Origin: Myxococcota bacterium
GTDB lineage: Bacteria; Myxococcota_A; UBA9160; UBA4427
Direction: 5' to 3'
Length of the DNA stretch: 64,000 bases
Assembly (NCBI GenBank): GCA_030748735.1
Contig: JASMLK010000144.1
Location: 1 to 64,000 of the forward strand
Shown piece by piece: positions 1 to 9,303 of this stretch; position 1 is the stretch's first letter; every line of letters begins with the position of its first letter. The notes below the pieces were generated by a model. It saw only the letters and a program-made list of their open reading frames with translations, was not told the DNA's origin and ran no database searches. A program made the translations under genes and the position numbers.

Positions 1-15
1 TGCATTCGGTCGCGT

Positions 16-97
16 CTGCGGCCTTCGTTCTGCGTTGCGCTCCCATCGCCGTAGCGACGGCTACGCCTCGGTCGCGCGCCTTGAACGAAGGCCGCAG
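16..97. repeat. Long nested inverted repeat
   Basis: Perfect 15-bp arms at 16-30 (CTGCGGCCTTCGTTC) and 83-97 enclose a second small palindrome, CGTAGC-gacg-GCTACG, at about 50-65. The whole unit could form a cruciform or strong RNA hairpin. It lies just beyond the 3' end of the minus-strand amidohydrolase gene, so it could act as a terminator, but there is no T-tract. A dispersed REP-like element is equally possible; only one copy was noticed in this window. Confidence 0.6.
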
Positions 98-137
98 CCA
101 CGCCCTCGGTGCGACGGGGGACTTTCCGGCCGGACCT

Positions 138-1847
138 CTAGTCGCGCTCCCGTTCGAAGACCGTCCGTCCGCCCACGACCGTTCGCTCGACTTCGATGTC
201 GCGGATCGCGCCCGGCGCAACTTCCACGGGGTTCTGGTCGAGCACGACGAGGTCGGCGAGCTTGCCCGCTTCGAGTGAACCGAGTTCGTCTTCGCGGTTG
301 ATCTGCCAGGCCGCGTCGATCGTTATGGCGCGCAATGCGTCGATGGGAGAGATGCGCTCGTTCGGGCCGATGATGTCCCCCGACGTCGAGCGTCGGTTGA
401 CCGCGGTCCAGACCAGAAGCATCGGGTCGATGGGAACGACCGGCGTGTCGAGATGGATGCTGAATCGCAGCCCCTTGGCAAGCGAAGTCGCAGCCGGGCT
501 CATCCGCTCCGCACGCTCGGGCCCCATGAAGATGTCGCGGTGTCGGTCACCCCAGTAGTAGGTGTGCGCGACGAAGAAGCTGGGTGTCAGCCCGACCTCG
601 AGCATGCGGTCGAGCTGGTCGTCGCGGGCCATCTGCGAATGGATCACGATCGTGCGTGGGTCGGGCCGGTGATGGGCCTTCTGTGCTGCATCGAGCGCAA
701 AGATGATGTCGTCGATCGCGGCGTCGCCATTGCCGTGGATCGCCATGTGGAGGTCGGCCTCGTGGAGTTCGGTCACGAGTTCGGCGAGTTCTTCGCGCTT
801 CATGATCGGGTAGCCGCGATAGCTCTCGTCGCCCTTGAAGGGCACGTGGTAGGGCTCGCTGAGATAGCCGGTATAACCCTGGATCGATCCGTCGTGGACG
901 ATCTTCACCGCGCCGACGCGAAAGTCGTCCGAAGCGTAGGGAGCGGGGTCGAACTCACCGCGCGCCCACGCGCGACCGAGTTCGGCGTCGCCCCACACCT
1001 CGAGGCGGATCGGTACGCGCCCCGCCCACTGCGCCCAGTAGAGGGCGTCGATCATCGACTTCGGCGCCAGCCCGCTTTGCGCCGTCGTGACGCCCATCGA
1101 GGCGTACTCGGCCGCCGCGTAGTCGACCATCGCAATGCCCTCACGGGCCGAGAAGTTCATGGCCGCCTCGCTGGCCGGGTGCGCGGCGGTCTCTTCGAGC
1201 ACACCGTCGGGGTCACCGCTCTCTTCGCGCCGAATGATGCCGCCTTCCGGGTCCTTCGTGCTGCGATCGATCTCGAGTAGTTCGAGGGCTTTCGAGTTCG
1301 CGACCGAGAGATGACCCGAAACGTGCATCGCGACGATCGGATGGTCGGTCGAAGCGCGATCGAGATCGTGGCGCGTGGGATGGCGCTTTTCCTTCACCAG
1401 CGTGTCGTCGTACTGGTACCCCATGATCCATTCGCCCTCGGGCGTGTCTTCTGCCTGTGCGCGCAGGGTTTCGACGGTTTCTTCGATCGACGTGATCGTG
1501 CCGACCGGTGGACTCGCGAGGTTGACGCCGACGACCGCGAAGCCCGAGCCCGGAAAGTGGCCATGGGCATCGATCACGCCGGGGATCACGGTGCGGCCTT
1601 CGAGGTCGACGACGTAGGTAGAAGACGTGATGTGCTCGTCGATCTGCTCGCCCGTCCCCACGGCGACGATGCGATTGTTTTCGATGTAGACCGCCTCGGC
1701 CACGCGATCGTTTTCATCCATCGTGAGCACGCTGGCATTTACGAAGGCCTGGCTCGCGGGCGGCGCGGGGGTGTGGATGGTCGCGGCGATCACCAGCGCG
1801 ACGAGCAGGAGCAAGACGCCGGTTGTGGTCAGGATTCGTTTCAACAT
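138..1847 (-). CDS. Exported amidohydrolase (YtcJ/AmiH-like)
   Basis: This 569-aa protein belongs to the metal-dependent amidohydrolase superfamily, YtcJ-like branch, which hydrolyses amide or ester bonds of varied small molecules. The start ATG at 1847 is preferred over the longer frame because GGAG lies 9 nt upstream and the protein then opens with a typical signal sequence (MLKRILTTTGVLLLLVALVI). After a short composite-sandwich part (FVNASVLTMDEN) comes the metal motif DAHGHF at about residues 90-95. Further conserved pieces are DGSIQGYTG, MAIHGNGDAAID and the C-terminal GSLEAGKLADLVVLDQNP, typical of full-length members. It follows the GH3 gene on the same strand with a gap of about 110 nt, so the two may be cotranscribed. 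The substrate cannot be told from sequence. Export to the periplasm, possibly membrane-anchored, is inferred from the N-terminus. Confidence 0.9.
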   Translation of the reverse strand: MLKRILTTTGVLLLLVALVIAATIHTPAPPASQAFVNASVLTMDENDRVAEAVYIENNRIVAVGTGEQIDEHITSSTYVVDLEGRTVIPGVIDAHGHFPGSGFAVVGVNLASPPVGTITSIEETVETLRAQAEDTPEGEWIMGYQYDDTLVKEKRHPTRHDLDRASTDHPIVAMHVSGHLSVANSKALELLEIDRSTKDPEGGIIRREESGDPDGVLEETAAHPASEAAMNFSAREGIAMVDYAAAEYASMGVTTAQSGLAPKSMIDALYWAQWAGRVPIRLEVWGDAELGRAWARGEFDPAPYASDDFRVGAVKIVHDGSIQGYTGYLSEPYHVPFKGDESYRGYPIMKREELAELVTELHEADLHMAIHGNGDAAIDDIIFALDAAQKAHHRPDPRTIVIHSQMARDDQLDRMLEVGLTPSFFVAHTYYWGDRHRDIFMGPERAERMSPAATSLAKGLRFSIHLDTPVVPIDPMLLVWTAVNRRSTSGDIIGPNERISPIDALRAITIDAAWQINREDELGSLEAGKLADLVVLDQNPVEVAPGAIRDIEVERTVVGGRTVFERERD

Positions 1848-1955
1848 CGGGGGCAACTCCTTGCGCGCAGCGCGTGCAATCGCAGCGCACGCTTCACGCT
1901 CTATCGGTTCTGGCATCTGGCGCAGCGCTCGGGCGGCAGTCGATGCCGCAGTGAC

Positions 1956-4433
1956 CTACGCGGTGAGGTCGAACGAAGCGCTCGAGCGGATGTCGCGGGA
2001 CGAAGCACCAACGCGAACCTCGAAGCGCCCCGGCTCGGCCTCCCAGCCGGGAAGCGCGGGATCGTAGAACGCAAGCGCGCGTTCGCCCAACGCGAAGTGC
2101 AGCGTGGTGGTCTCGCCCGGGTCGAGTTCGAACTTCTGGAAGGCCACCAGCTCTTGTTCGGGCCGCGGCAGGCGGCTCTCGAAGTCGTGGACATAGATCT
2201 GCGCGACGTCGTTGCTGCGACGATGGCCGGTGTTGCGAACCTCGACATCGAACGCGATGTCTTCGCCGCGTGCAAAGCTCGATTTCGCCAGGCGCACCTC
2301 GCCGTATTCGAACGTGCTGTAGGAAAGTCCGTGCCCGAATACGAAACGCGGCTCGCCGCCACGCGTGTCGTAGTGGCGATAGCCCACCATCAACCCCTCG
2401 CCGTAGTCCACGCGCCCGTCTTGGCCGGGATAGTGGGCGAAGGCGGGGTGATCGGAATACGACATCGGGAAGGTCGTCGGCAGACGCCCACCGGGTGACG
2501 CCTCACCGAAGAGCACGTCGGCCAGGGCGTGCCCCATCTCCTGCCCCGGGTACCAGAGCTGCAAGATCGCGGGCACGCGGTCGGCAAACTCCATCGCGAG
2601 CGGTGAGCCCGCGTTGACGACCACGACGGTGTTGGAGTTCGCCTCGCTCACCCGGTCGATCAGTTCGACCTGTCGCCCGGGCAGTTCCATGTCGACGCGA
2701 TCGCTGCCCTCGGTTTCCCAGTCGGCGTTGAGGCCGACCACGACGACCGCGCAGTCGGCGCTGCGCGCGGCATCGACGGCGCGGTCCATCGCGTCTGCCG
2801 GGTCGGGAAGCAGGCAGCCGACGTTGAAGCCCACCATGCCGTCTTCACCCGGGGCGCTGTATTCCGCCACGACCTCGTAGCGCTTGCCCGCTTGCATGGA
2901 GACGAAGCCTTCGGCGATGTCGGTGCCGCGCCCGTAGAACGCTTCACCCGGGGTCGGATCCGTCCACTGGTCGAGCACGAGTTCACCGTCGACCAACAGG
3001 CGGCTGCGTCCGAAGCTCTTGAGCGAGAATCGGTAGTCCCCGGTTTCGGGGGCGACGAAGTGCCCGCGCATCCGCGCCGAAAAGGTGAGGAAGTCGACGT
3101 CGGGACAGAAACCATCGACCCAGACGCATTCGGCGTTTCGCCGGGCTTCGCGGTAGACCGCGGAACCTTCCAGATCGGCGTTGGCGAAGACCTCGGTCGT
3201 GAGTTCGGGGGTTGCGAAGTCGGGGCCCGGTTCGAGGAAGCTCGTGTCGAGCACGGGATGGGTGCCGCGATGGTTCGCACAGCCGCGTTCGTGAACGACT
3301 TCGACTCTGCCTGCGCCCTCGCCTCCGAGTGCGGCGCGGATACCGTCGAGCGGTGTGACGCGCCGGTGCGGCGCGACCCGCGCGCTGCCGCCGCCCTGCA
3401 TGACTGCGAGCGACGCGTTCGGGCCGATCACCGCAAGGCGCGAAAGCTTCGACGGATCGAGGGGGAGGAGTTCGCCCGCGTTGCACAGCAGTACCATGGC
3501 GCTCGCCGCAGCACGTCGTGCGAGGGCACGGTCTTCGGGCAGATCGTTCGCGCGTTCGACATCGTCGACCTCACCGTCGAGCAACCCCGCGCGTTCGTGT
3601 ACTTCGAGCATGCGTCGGGCGCGCGCATCGATCGTGTCTCGAGAGACTTCACCGGCGTTCACTGCAGCCATGAGCTTTTCGCCGTAGTGCCGCACCGGCC
3701 CCGGCATTTCGAGGTCGAGCCCTGCACTGGCCGAAGCCGCCGTGCTCTGCGTGCCGAACCAATCGGAAATCACGAAGCCGTCGAAGCCCCATTCCTCGCG
3801 CAGGATCTCGTCGAGCAGTCGTGTGTGTTCGGCGCAGTAGGTGCCGTCGAGCCGGTTGTAGCCGGTCATGATCGACCACGGCGACGCTTCCTTGACAGCG
3901 GCTTCGAAGGGCACGAGGTAGATCTCGCGAAGCGTGCGCTCGTCGACTTGGCTGCTGATCGTGTGGCGTTCGAATTCCGAATCGTTGCAGACGAAGTGCT
4001 TGAGCGTCGCACCGACGCCCTTGCTCTGGACGCCCTTCACGAACGCGACCGCGATGCGTCCCGAAAGATGGGGGTCTTCCGAGTAACACTCGAAGTTTCG
4101 CCCGGCCAGCGGTGAGCGATGGATGTTGATGGTTGGCGCCAGCAACAGCCTTGCGGCTTTGCTCGCGGTTTCGCGACCGAGTGCAGCGCCCACTTCTTCC
4201 ACGAGGTCGGGATCGAAGGTCGCGCCGAGCGCCGCACCACACGGGAAGCAAGCCGCCGTGGTGAAGCCCTCGAAGTGGCGGCCACGCGCGCCGTTCGGAC
4301 CGTCGCTCACCCGCAAGGCCGCAATGCCCAGGCGCTCGACCGGGTGGTTGGTCCACATGTCGCGACCACTCATCAGCCCGACCTTCTCTTCGAGGTCGAG
4401 TTCGGCCAGCAGCTTTCGCGTTCGTTCGCTCAT
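1956..4433 (-). CDS. Glycoside hydrolase family 3 beta-glucosidase with PA14 insert
   Basis: This 825-aa protein has the complete GH3 domain series: an N-terminal TIM barrel (LKHFVCNDSE near 144-153; nucleophile Asp224 in VISDWFG), a C-terminal alpha/beta sandwich, a PA14 carbohydrate-binding insert (around residues 390-530, with GDYRFSLKSFGRSRLLVDGE), and a terminal fibronectin-III-like domain (VRNTGHRRSNDVAQIYVHD). This layout is the known bglX/Kluyveromyces beta-glucosidase type, which releases terminal beta-linked glucose or related sugars from oligosaccharides. No signal peptide is visible when the ATG at 4433 is used. That start has GAGGAAG just upstream, and the 54 extra residues of the longer frame are low-complexity Arg-rich. 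The start codon overlaps the stop of a 46-aa frame as ATGA. The amidohydrolase gene follows on the same strand. Confidence 0.93.
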   Translation of the reverse strand: MSERTRKLLAELDLEEKVGLMSGRDMWTNHPVERLGIAALRVSDGPNGARGRHFEGFTTAACFPCGAALGATFDPDLVEEVGAALGRETASKAARLLLAPTINIHRSPLAGRNFECYSEDPHLSGRIAVAFVKGVQSKGVGATLKHFVCNDSEFERHTISSQVDERTLREIYLVPFEAAVKEASPWSIMTGYNRLDGTYCAEHTRLLDEILREEWGFDGFVISDWFGTQSTAASASAGLDLEMPGPVRHYGEKLMAAVNAGEVSRDTIDARARRMLEVHERAGLLDGEVDDVERANDLPEDRALARRAAASAMVLLCNAGELLPLDPSKLSRLAVIGPNASLAVMQGGGSARVAPHRRVTPLDGIRAALGGEGAGRVEVVHERGCANHRGTHPVLDTSFLEPGPDFATPELTTEVFANADLEGSAVYREARRNAECVWVDGFCPDVDFLTFSARMRGHFVAPETGDYRFSLKSFGRSRLLVDGELVLDQWTDPTPGEAFYGRGTDIAEGFVSMQAGKRYEVVAEYSAPGEDGMVGFNVGCLLPDPADAMDRAVDAARSADCAVVVVGLNADWETEGSDRVDMELPGRQVELIDRVSEANSNTVVVVNAGSPLAMEFADRVPAILQLWYPGQEMGHALADVLFGEASPGGRLPTTFPMSYSDHPAFAHYPGQDGRVDYGEGLMVGYRHYDTRGGEPRFVFGHGLSYSTFEYGEVRLAKSSFARGEDIAFDVEVRNTGHRRSNDVAQIYVHDFESRLPRPEQELVAFQKFELDPGETTTLHFALGERALAFYDPALPGWEAEPGRFEVRVGASSRDIRSSASFDLTA

Positions 4434-4570
4434 GGGGCTTCCTCTCTGGGCTCGGGGTTGGGTTCTCCCGTCCCATACCGTTCGGCGAAGCGCCTGACGG
4501 CGTCGACCGCGTCGCGTGCATCCTGGAAGGTGGCCGGGTCGAGCATCCCGAGCGCGATCCCGATTCTCAT
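4430..4570 (-). CDS. Possible small ORF coupled to the GH3 gene
   Basis: A 46-aa frame (MRIGIALGMLDPATFQDARD at its start, charged and Pro-rich at its end) finishes with a TGA that overlaps the GH3 start codon as ATGA. It also carries the GH3 ribosome-binding site inside its last codons, as expected for translational coupling. No homologous family is recognised and its own ribosome-binding site is weak. It could be a leader peptide, the remnant of a former upstream gene or chance. Confidence 0.25.
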   Translation of the reverse strand: MRIGIALGMLDPATFQDARDAVDAVRRFAERYGTGEPNPEPREEAP

Positions 4571-4881
4571 GGTCGATTCGCTTCCCCGCCCTCAACCTGG
4601 AAACCTGCCGGGCCCGTTGTATCTGCCCTGGTCACGAGCCCCACACCGTACCCGAAGGTCGTGCATCTGCCCGGAGTTGCTTGGCAATCGCGAGTGGGCC
4701 GCAGCTCGTGCTGGCACCGCTCCAGTCTTGCTGTGACGCGTCAATCCGGACCGGACCATTTCGAACGAGAAATTCGCCTGTTTTTGTGCCTGGGCCCTTT
4801 TCCGCCCAGCCTGAGGCTACCTTTTTGTCTCTCGAGTCTTAGACGCATTGCGTCGATTCGAGCGCCGCGGGAGGCAACGCG

Positions 4882-6225
4882 ATGCCGAGCAAGAAGCGGA
4901 AGGTTCACCTCGACGGCCATCTCCACCCCGACTTTCAAGGGGTGGCCTCGGTGCTCGAGAGCATCCTCGAGCGGCAGGACGGGGGCGCGGCGTTCGCGGT
5001 CTACCACCAGGGGGAGTGCGTGGTGGACCTCTGGGGAGGCTCCCTGGACCGCAAGGGGACGCCCTGGCGCGAAGACACCATGGCGCCGAGCTTCTCGACC
5101 ACCAAGGGGGTCGCGAGCACCCTGGTTCACATCATGGCCGACCGCGACCTCATCGATTACGACGCGCGGGTGGCAGAGTACTGGCCCGAGTTCGGGCAGC
5201 ACGGCAAAGAGGACATCACCGTTCGCCAGGTGCTCACCCATCAGTCGGGCCTCTACCACATCCGGCAGATGGTCGACGACGCCTCGCGCATGCGGGACTG
5301 GGAATACATGGTCGACGCCATCGAGCGCGCCGAGCCCACCCACGAGCCGGGCACCCGCACCGGCTACCACGGCCTCACCTACGGCTATCTGGTTGGCGAG
5401 ATTCTGCAGCGTGTCACGGGCGAGAAGTTTCCGGACCTCGTGCAGAAGGAAATCGCGCAGCCGCTCGGACTGGACGGCATGTTCATCGGCGCGCCCGACA
5501 GTGAAATCCACCGCGCCGCAGAGCTGCTCTGGTCGCGGTCGAGCCAGCTGCTGCAGTCGCGCACACCCGCGACTTCCACTCCGAAGTGGCTCGAGAATCT
5601 CGGAGACAGGAGCGCCGAATGGTTGACCCGGGCCATTTCGAGGCTCGGTTTCGATCTCGACATCAAGAGCATCCTCGAAGCATTGGTGCCCCGGGGCATT
5701 TCGGGCTTCGAATTCGATTCACCCGAAACCCTGCGCGCTGCCATCCCGGCCGCGAACGGGCTGTTCACCGCGCGTTCGCTTGCGCGGATGTACGGGGCAC
5801 TCGCCGTCGGGGGCGAGCTCGACGGCGTGCGGTTGCTTTCGAAGGCGACGATCGATCGCGCGAGCGAACGCCAGGAGCGCGCGGATTCCCTCGCGGTGCT
5901 TCCCTTCGACATGCGGTGGCGACTCGGCTACCACGGCACGCCGACGTCACGCGGTGTGCCACGCCGTGGCTTCGGTCACTTCGGCTTCGGTGGTTCGGGG
6001 GCCTGGGCGGATCCCGATCGGGGCCTCGCGGTCGCGCTCGTGGTCAACTGCGGTACCGGCACGCCATTCGGCGATCTGCGCATCGTGCGCCTGGGCGGTG
6101 CGGCGCTGGCCGCGGCGGCGACCCGCGACGGTGACCCCATCAACCTGATTCCCTGGGATCTCGAGCAGAGCTTCTCGAGGATGTGCAGCTTGTTCGAACG
6201 CGGTGGCGCGCCGAGCTGGCGCTGA
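4882..6225 (+). CDS. Serine hydrolase of the beta-lactamase/EstB family
   Basis: This 447-aa protein shows the class C beta-lactamase / penicillin-binding-protein fold used by EstB-type esterases. The catalytic S-x-x-K is S72-TT-K75 in FSTTKGVAST, the Tyr motif appears as YHGLTYGYL, and the third motif region is HFGFGGSGAWADP (H-x-G type). The start ATG has a strong GGAGG 8 nt upstream. There is no signal peptide, so it is probably a cytoplasmic esterase or lipase-like hydrolase rather than a true antibiotic-hydrolysing enzyme. It starts a plus-strand run with the thiolase-like gene, 79 nt downstream, which suggests a role in turnover of an acyl ester. The substrate is unknown. Confidence 0.88.
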   Translation: MPSKKRKVHLDGHLHPDFQGVASVLESILERQDGGAAFAVYHQGECVVDLWGGSLDRKGTPWREDTMAPSFSTTKGVASTLVHIMADRDLIDYDARVAEYWPEFGQHGKEDITVRQVLTHQSGLYHIRQMVDDASRMRDWEYMVDAIERAEPTHEPGTRTGYHGLTYGYLVGEILQRVTGEKFPDLVQKEIAQPLGLDGMFIGAPDSEIHRAAELLWSRSSQLLQSRTPATSTPKWLENLGDRSAEWLTRAISRLGFDLDIKSILEALVPRGISGFEFDSPETLRAAIPAANGLFTARSLARMYGALAVGGELDGVRLLSKATIDRASERQERADSLAVLPFDMRWRLGYHGTPTSRGVPRRGFGHFGFGGSGAWADPDRGLAVALVVNCGTGTPFGDLRIVRLGGAALAAAATRDGDPINLIPWDLEQSFSRMCSLFERGGAPSWR

Positions 6226-6304
6226 CCGTTACGGGTTCACATTCGATATCCGAGTGTTTGCGCAATGGCAGCACGCGGGGCTGCCTTCTACCTTTCGCGC
6301 CCTG

Positions 6305-7798
6305 ATGGATCCCCGAACCCCGTGCATCGTCGGCGTGGCGCAGAAGACGTATCGCGAAGCCGACGGCGATGCGCCCGAGCCGCTTGCGATCTGGGCCGCC
6401 ATGGCGCGGGAAGCCGCACGCGATAGCGGTGGCAACGCGGTGCTCGACGCCGTCGATTCGCTTCAGGTCGTCTTTCCCATGGCCTGGCAATACGACGACC
6501 CGCCGGCCCGGCTCGCCGAACTGCTCGGTTTGAAGGACGGCGATCGGTACTACTCCGGTGTGAGTGGGACGACGCCCCAGCGCATGGTGAACGACTGCGC
6601 GCGCGAAATCTTCGAGGGGCGCCGGGACATGGCGCTCATCGTGAGCGCCGAAGTCCTCGCGACCCAGAAGCGCATGAAGAAGCGCGGCAGCAGCGCGGGC
6701 TGGAGCTTCCCGATGGAGGGCTCGCCCGGTAGCCGCTACGTGTCCGAACTCCATCCATCGGAAGCGGCCCACCACGTCTTCCAGGCCTACTCGAGCTTTG
6801 CGGTCTTCGACGTTGCCAGGCGTGCGCACCTGGGACTCTCGCCCCAGGAAAACCGCCAACGCGACGGCGAGCTGCTCGCCCGCATGACGGGCGTTGCGGC
6901 GAACAATCCCCGAGCCTGGTTCCCCATCGCCCAGACCGCCAGCGAACTGATCGAAGTGACGCCGCGCAACCGCATGATCTCCGATCCCTATGCGAAGAAC
7001 ATGGTGGCCATCATGGACGTCGACATGGGCGCGGCGCTGCTCTTGACGAGCCACGGCAAGGCCGACGCCCTGGGCGTCCCGAAGGATCGGCGCGTCACGT
7101 TGCGCGCCTTCTGTTCCGCGAACGACCCGACGTGGATCGCCGCGCGTCACGAGCTGTGGCGCTCGCGGGCGATGGAAGAAGCATCGCGCGAAGCCCTTCG
7201 ATGTGCGGGCACCGACCTCGACGCGATCGCACAGCTCGATCTCTACAGCTGCTTTGCGAGTAGCGTCAACTTTGCGCGAGATGCATTGGGGATCGGTGAC
7301 GACGACACGCGGCAGCTCACGGTGACGGGCGGGCTCCCGTACTTCGGTGGCCCGGGCAACGGCTACGTGACCCATTCGATCGCAACCCTGGTCGAGCGCC
7401 TGCGCGAACGACCCGACGAACTCGGGTTGGTGAGCGGCATTGGCATGCACATGGAAAAGCACACCTACGGCATCTATTCCGCGACGCCGGGTGTATTCGA
7501 ACTACCCGACGAGGCGGCGGTGCAGGCGCGGGTCGACGCCGGCGGGGTGCGCGAAATCGAAACACACCCATCTGGCCCCGCAGAGGTGTCGGCGTACAGC
7601 GTCGTCTGGAACCGCGAAGGCCCCGAGTACGCGCTGGTCGTTTGCGAACTGCCGAACGGCTCGCGCTGTTACGCGAACGCCGTCGATCTCGAGCTGCTCG
7701 CGGCCATGCAACGCGAGGAATGGGTGGGTCGCAGCGTCGAGTTGCGACCGGGCGAAGATCCGCGGACCGGTGCGGTCAACCTGCTCACTGCCGGTTGA
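6305..7798 (+). CDS. Thiolase-like (acetyl-CoA acetyltransferase family) protein
   Basis: This 497-aa protein belongs to the thiolase-fold family of the SCP-x/lipid-transfer type (opening TPCIVGVAQKTYREADGD). The usual nucleophile segment (N-x-x-C-x-S-G) is replaced by YYSGVSGTTPQRMVND, with no Cys at the expected point. The C-terminal half keeps a recognisable but altered motif, GGLPYFGGPGNGYVTH, in place of GG-x(3)-GHPxGA. The protein is therefore probably not a classical thiolase; related proteins are annotated as acetyl-CoA acetyltransferases in sterol or steroid side-chain pathways. The C-terminal part resembles an OB-fold/DUF35-type extension (VVCELPNGSRCYANAVD). The ATG at 6305 is where family similarity begins; no convincing ribosome-binding site precedes it. 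Confidence 0.8.
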   Translation: MDPRTPCIVGVAQKTYREADGDAPEPLAIWAAMAREAARDSGGNAVLDAVDSLQVVFPMAWQYDDPPARLAELLGLKDGDRYYSGVSGTTPQRMVNDCAREIFEGRRDMALIVSAEVLATQKRMKKRGSSAGWSFPMEGSPGSRYVSELHPSEAAHHVFQAYSSFAVFDVARRAHLGLSPQENRQRDGELLARMTGVAANNPRAWFPIAQTASELIEVTPRNRMISDPYAKNMVAIMDVDMGAALLLTSHGKADALGVPKDRRVTLRAFCSANDPTWIAARHELWRSRAMEEASREALRCAGTDLDAIAQLDLYSCFASSVNFARDALGIGDDDTRQLTVTGGLPYFGGPGNGYVTHSIATLVERLRERPDELGLVSGIGMHMEKHTYGIYSATPGVFELPDEAAVQARVDAGGVREIETHPSGPAEVSAYSVVWNREGPEYALVVCELPNGSRCYANAVDLELLAAMQREEWVGRSVELRPGEDPRTGAVNLLTAG

Positions 7799-7863
7799 CA
7801 CCTTGCTTCTTGGCGGGCCGCGACCATCAACCTTGTAGAACCCAACAAGGGAGGGCGCGGCAT

Positions 7864-8055
7864 ATGTCTCGTCGTGATCGACTCATCCAGGAACACCGGC
7901 ACGACCCCTATCAGGCTCGCGCCAAGCTGAAAGAGCCGAGCGTATGCAGTGGCTGTCAGGCCGCCTTCCACAATGGCCGCTGGCAATCGCTGTCCATCGA
8001 AGACGACCGGTACCCATCTGGCGGCGGCCTACTGCGCGTCCACTGGACACGCTGA
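7864..8055 (+). pseudogene. Decayed BCAM0308-type zinc-finger protein
   Basis: The first ~40 residues (MSRRDRLIQEHRHDPYQARA, then KLKEPSVCSGCQAAFHNGRW) look like the start of the small conserved BCAM0308 family as I remember it, which has two CxxC zinc-binding pairs and runs to about 150 residues. Here the frame keeps only the first pair (CSGC). After GRWQ it jumps to IEDDRYPSGG, similar to a later part of the family, and then ends at 63 codons in unrelated sequence. An internal deletion plus frameshift is the simplest reading. A good ribosome-binding site (GGGAGG) survives before the ATG. The remaining peptide is unlikely to fold as the family does. Confidence 0.6.
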
Positions 8056-8103
8056 GGCCCGGTCGTACCAGGCGGTGTCACGCAACATGTCGACGAGCTG
8101 GGG

Positions 8104-9303
8104 CTACTTCGTAGCGCTGTTCTCGACGTAGGAGGCGACGGGCTGTGTGCCCTTCCACGGCGGCATGAAGCTCGGCATCGTGCCGGTGGTTTCGAAGAGC
8201 TGCTTGCCTTTGCGGTCGATGACACGCACGAGGTATTCCTCGAACTTCTTCTCCGACTTCTCGTAGAGCTTGTTCGGGATCACCACGTAGGCGATTCGTT
8301 CGCCGTCGGGTGACCAGACGGGGTGCGCGGCGGACAGCTCGGTGTCGGTGGTCAAGATCCTGGGCCGGCCGGTTTCGAGATCGACGAGCAGGAGGTTCGC
8401 GGTGCCGATGCGGTCGGACACGATGACCATCTCGTTTCGAGTGGGCGATACCGTGGCCGAATGATCGTCGGAGCGCGGTGTGCTTGCGATTCGCCTGGTA
8501 CGGCTCCCCGGCGTGAGCTCGAGCTGCATCAGGCTTCGCGGCTGTTTACGAACCTGCTGGTATTCGAAGAGGATCGCCTTGCCGTCCGGTCTGAACGTCG
8601 GCTGGCCATAGATCCCGTTCGGAACCGGGCCGAGGGGTCGGGGTTTGTTGCCCGACTTCAGCAGCCACAATTTGTCATCGGTCGAATCCTTGGGGCTGCG
8701 ACCGTGGCTCACGATGCTCGTGCCGTCTTTCGACCAGGCGAGGCTGAGCATGCGGTAGCCGATCTCTTCCGATTCCGAGGCGATCTCGCGCTTGCTCGTG
8801 GCAATGTCGACGATCGCCACGCCGGCGTCGGTGACTTCCTTGACCTCGCGCGGCGGCATGCGAAAGGTGTGGGCGACGAACTTGCCGTCGGGCGACCACA
8901 CATGTAAGCGCTGCACGAGGTCGGCCTTCTCGCGCACGTTCTTGCGCTCACCCGAGACGGGGTCGAGCAGCATGACGTTCGACCGGATCATCCCGTCGAG
9001 GTTGCGCTCGAGAAACGCGATGCGACCCGCGGCGTCGGACCACTTCGGCCAGCGTTCATCGAGGTCCGTGCTTTGGCTGAGGCGTTGCAAGGCACCGTCG
9101 GCGATGCGCGCGCGCCAGAGGTCGAGCCCGCCCTCGGCCGCAGCCGCGAAGACCAGCCCGTCGCTGGCCTTGCCCGACAGCGCGTCGGCGGCAGTCGCCG
9201 TGTTGGTCGCCGACAGGGACGCTGCCGCAACGCAGAGCAGAATGGATAGAGAAGAGAATGGACCGCACAGCCAGGAGGCGGTGCGTGTCACGGTCTCGTT
9301 CAT
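8104..9303 (-). CDS. Exported TolB-like WD40/PD40 beta-propeller protein
   Basis: This protein of about 399 aa has a signal peptide (hydrophobic stretch ending SATNTATAA) followed by repeated PD40/TolB-type blades. The recurring signature is W-S-x-DG (VWSPDGKFVAHTF, AWSKDGTSIVSHG, FRPDGKAILFEY, VWSPDGERIAYVV). Such propellers bind peptides or scaffold periplasmic complexes; no catalytic domain is attached. I chose the ATG at 9303 over the one at 9318 because GGAG lies 9 nt before it. It is convergent with the BCAM0308 remnant and divergent from the carboxylesterase, sharing a ~250-bp promoter region with it. It is not the Tol-Pal TolB, since no tol/pal genes are adjacent. Confidence 0.85.
   Translation of the reverse strand: MNETVTRTASWLCGPFSSLSILLCVAAASLSATNTATAADALSGKASDGLVFAAAAEGGLDLWRARIADGALQRLSQSTDLDERWPKWSDAAGRIAFLERNLDGMIRSNVMLLDPVSGERKNVREKADLVQRLHVWSPDGKFVAHTFRMPPREVKEVTDAGVAIVDIATSKREIASESEEIGYRMLSLAWSKDGTSIVSHGRSPKDSTDDKLWLLKSGNKPRPLGPVPNGIYGQPTFRPDGKAILFEYQQVRKQPRSLMQLELTPGSRTRRIASTPRSDDHSATVSPTRNEMVIVSDRIGTANLLLVDLETGRPRILTTDTELSAAHPVWSPDGERIAYVVIPNKLYEKSEKKFEEYLVRVIDRKGKQLFETTGTMPSFMPPWKGTQPVASYVENSATK

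Noticed and set aside
4882..6225. Antibiotic-resistance beta-lactamase
   Set aside because: The fold and S-x-x-K are shared, but there is no signal peptide and the motifs fit the EstB-type esterase branch.
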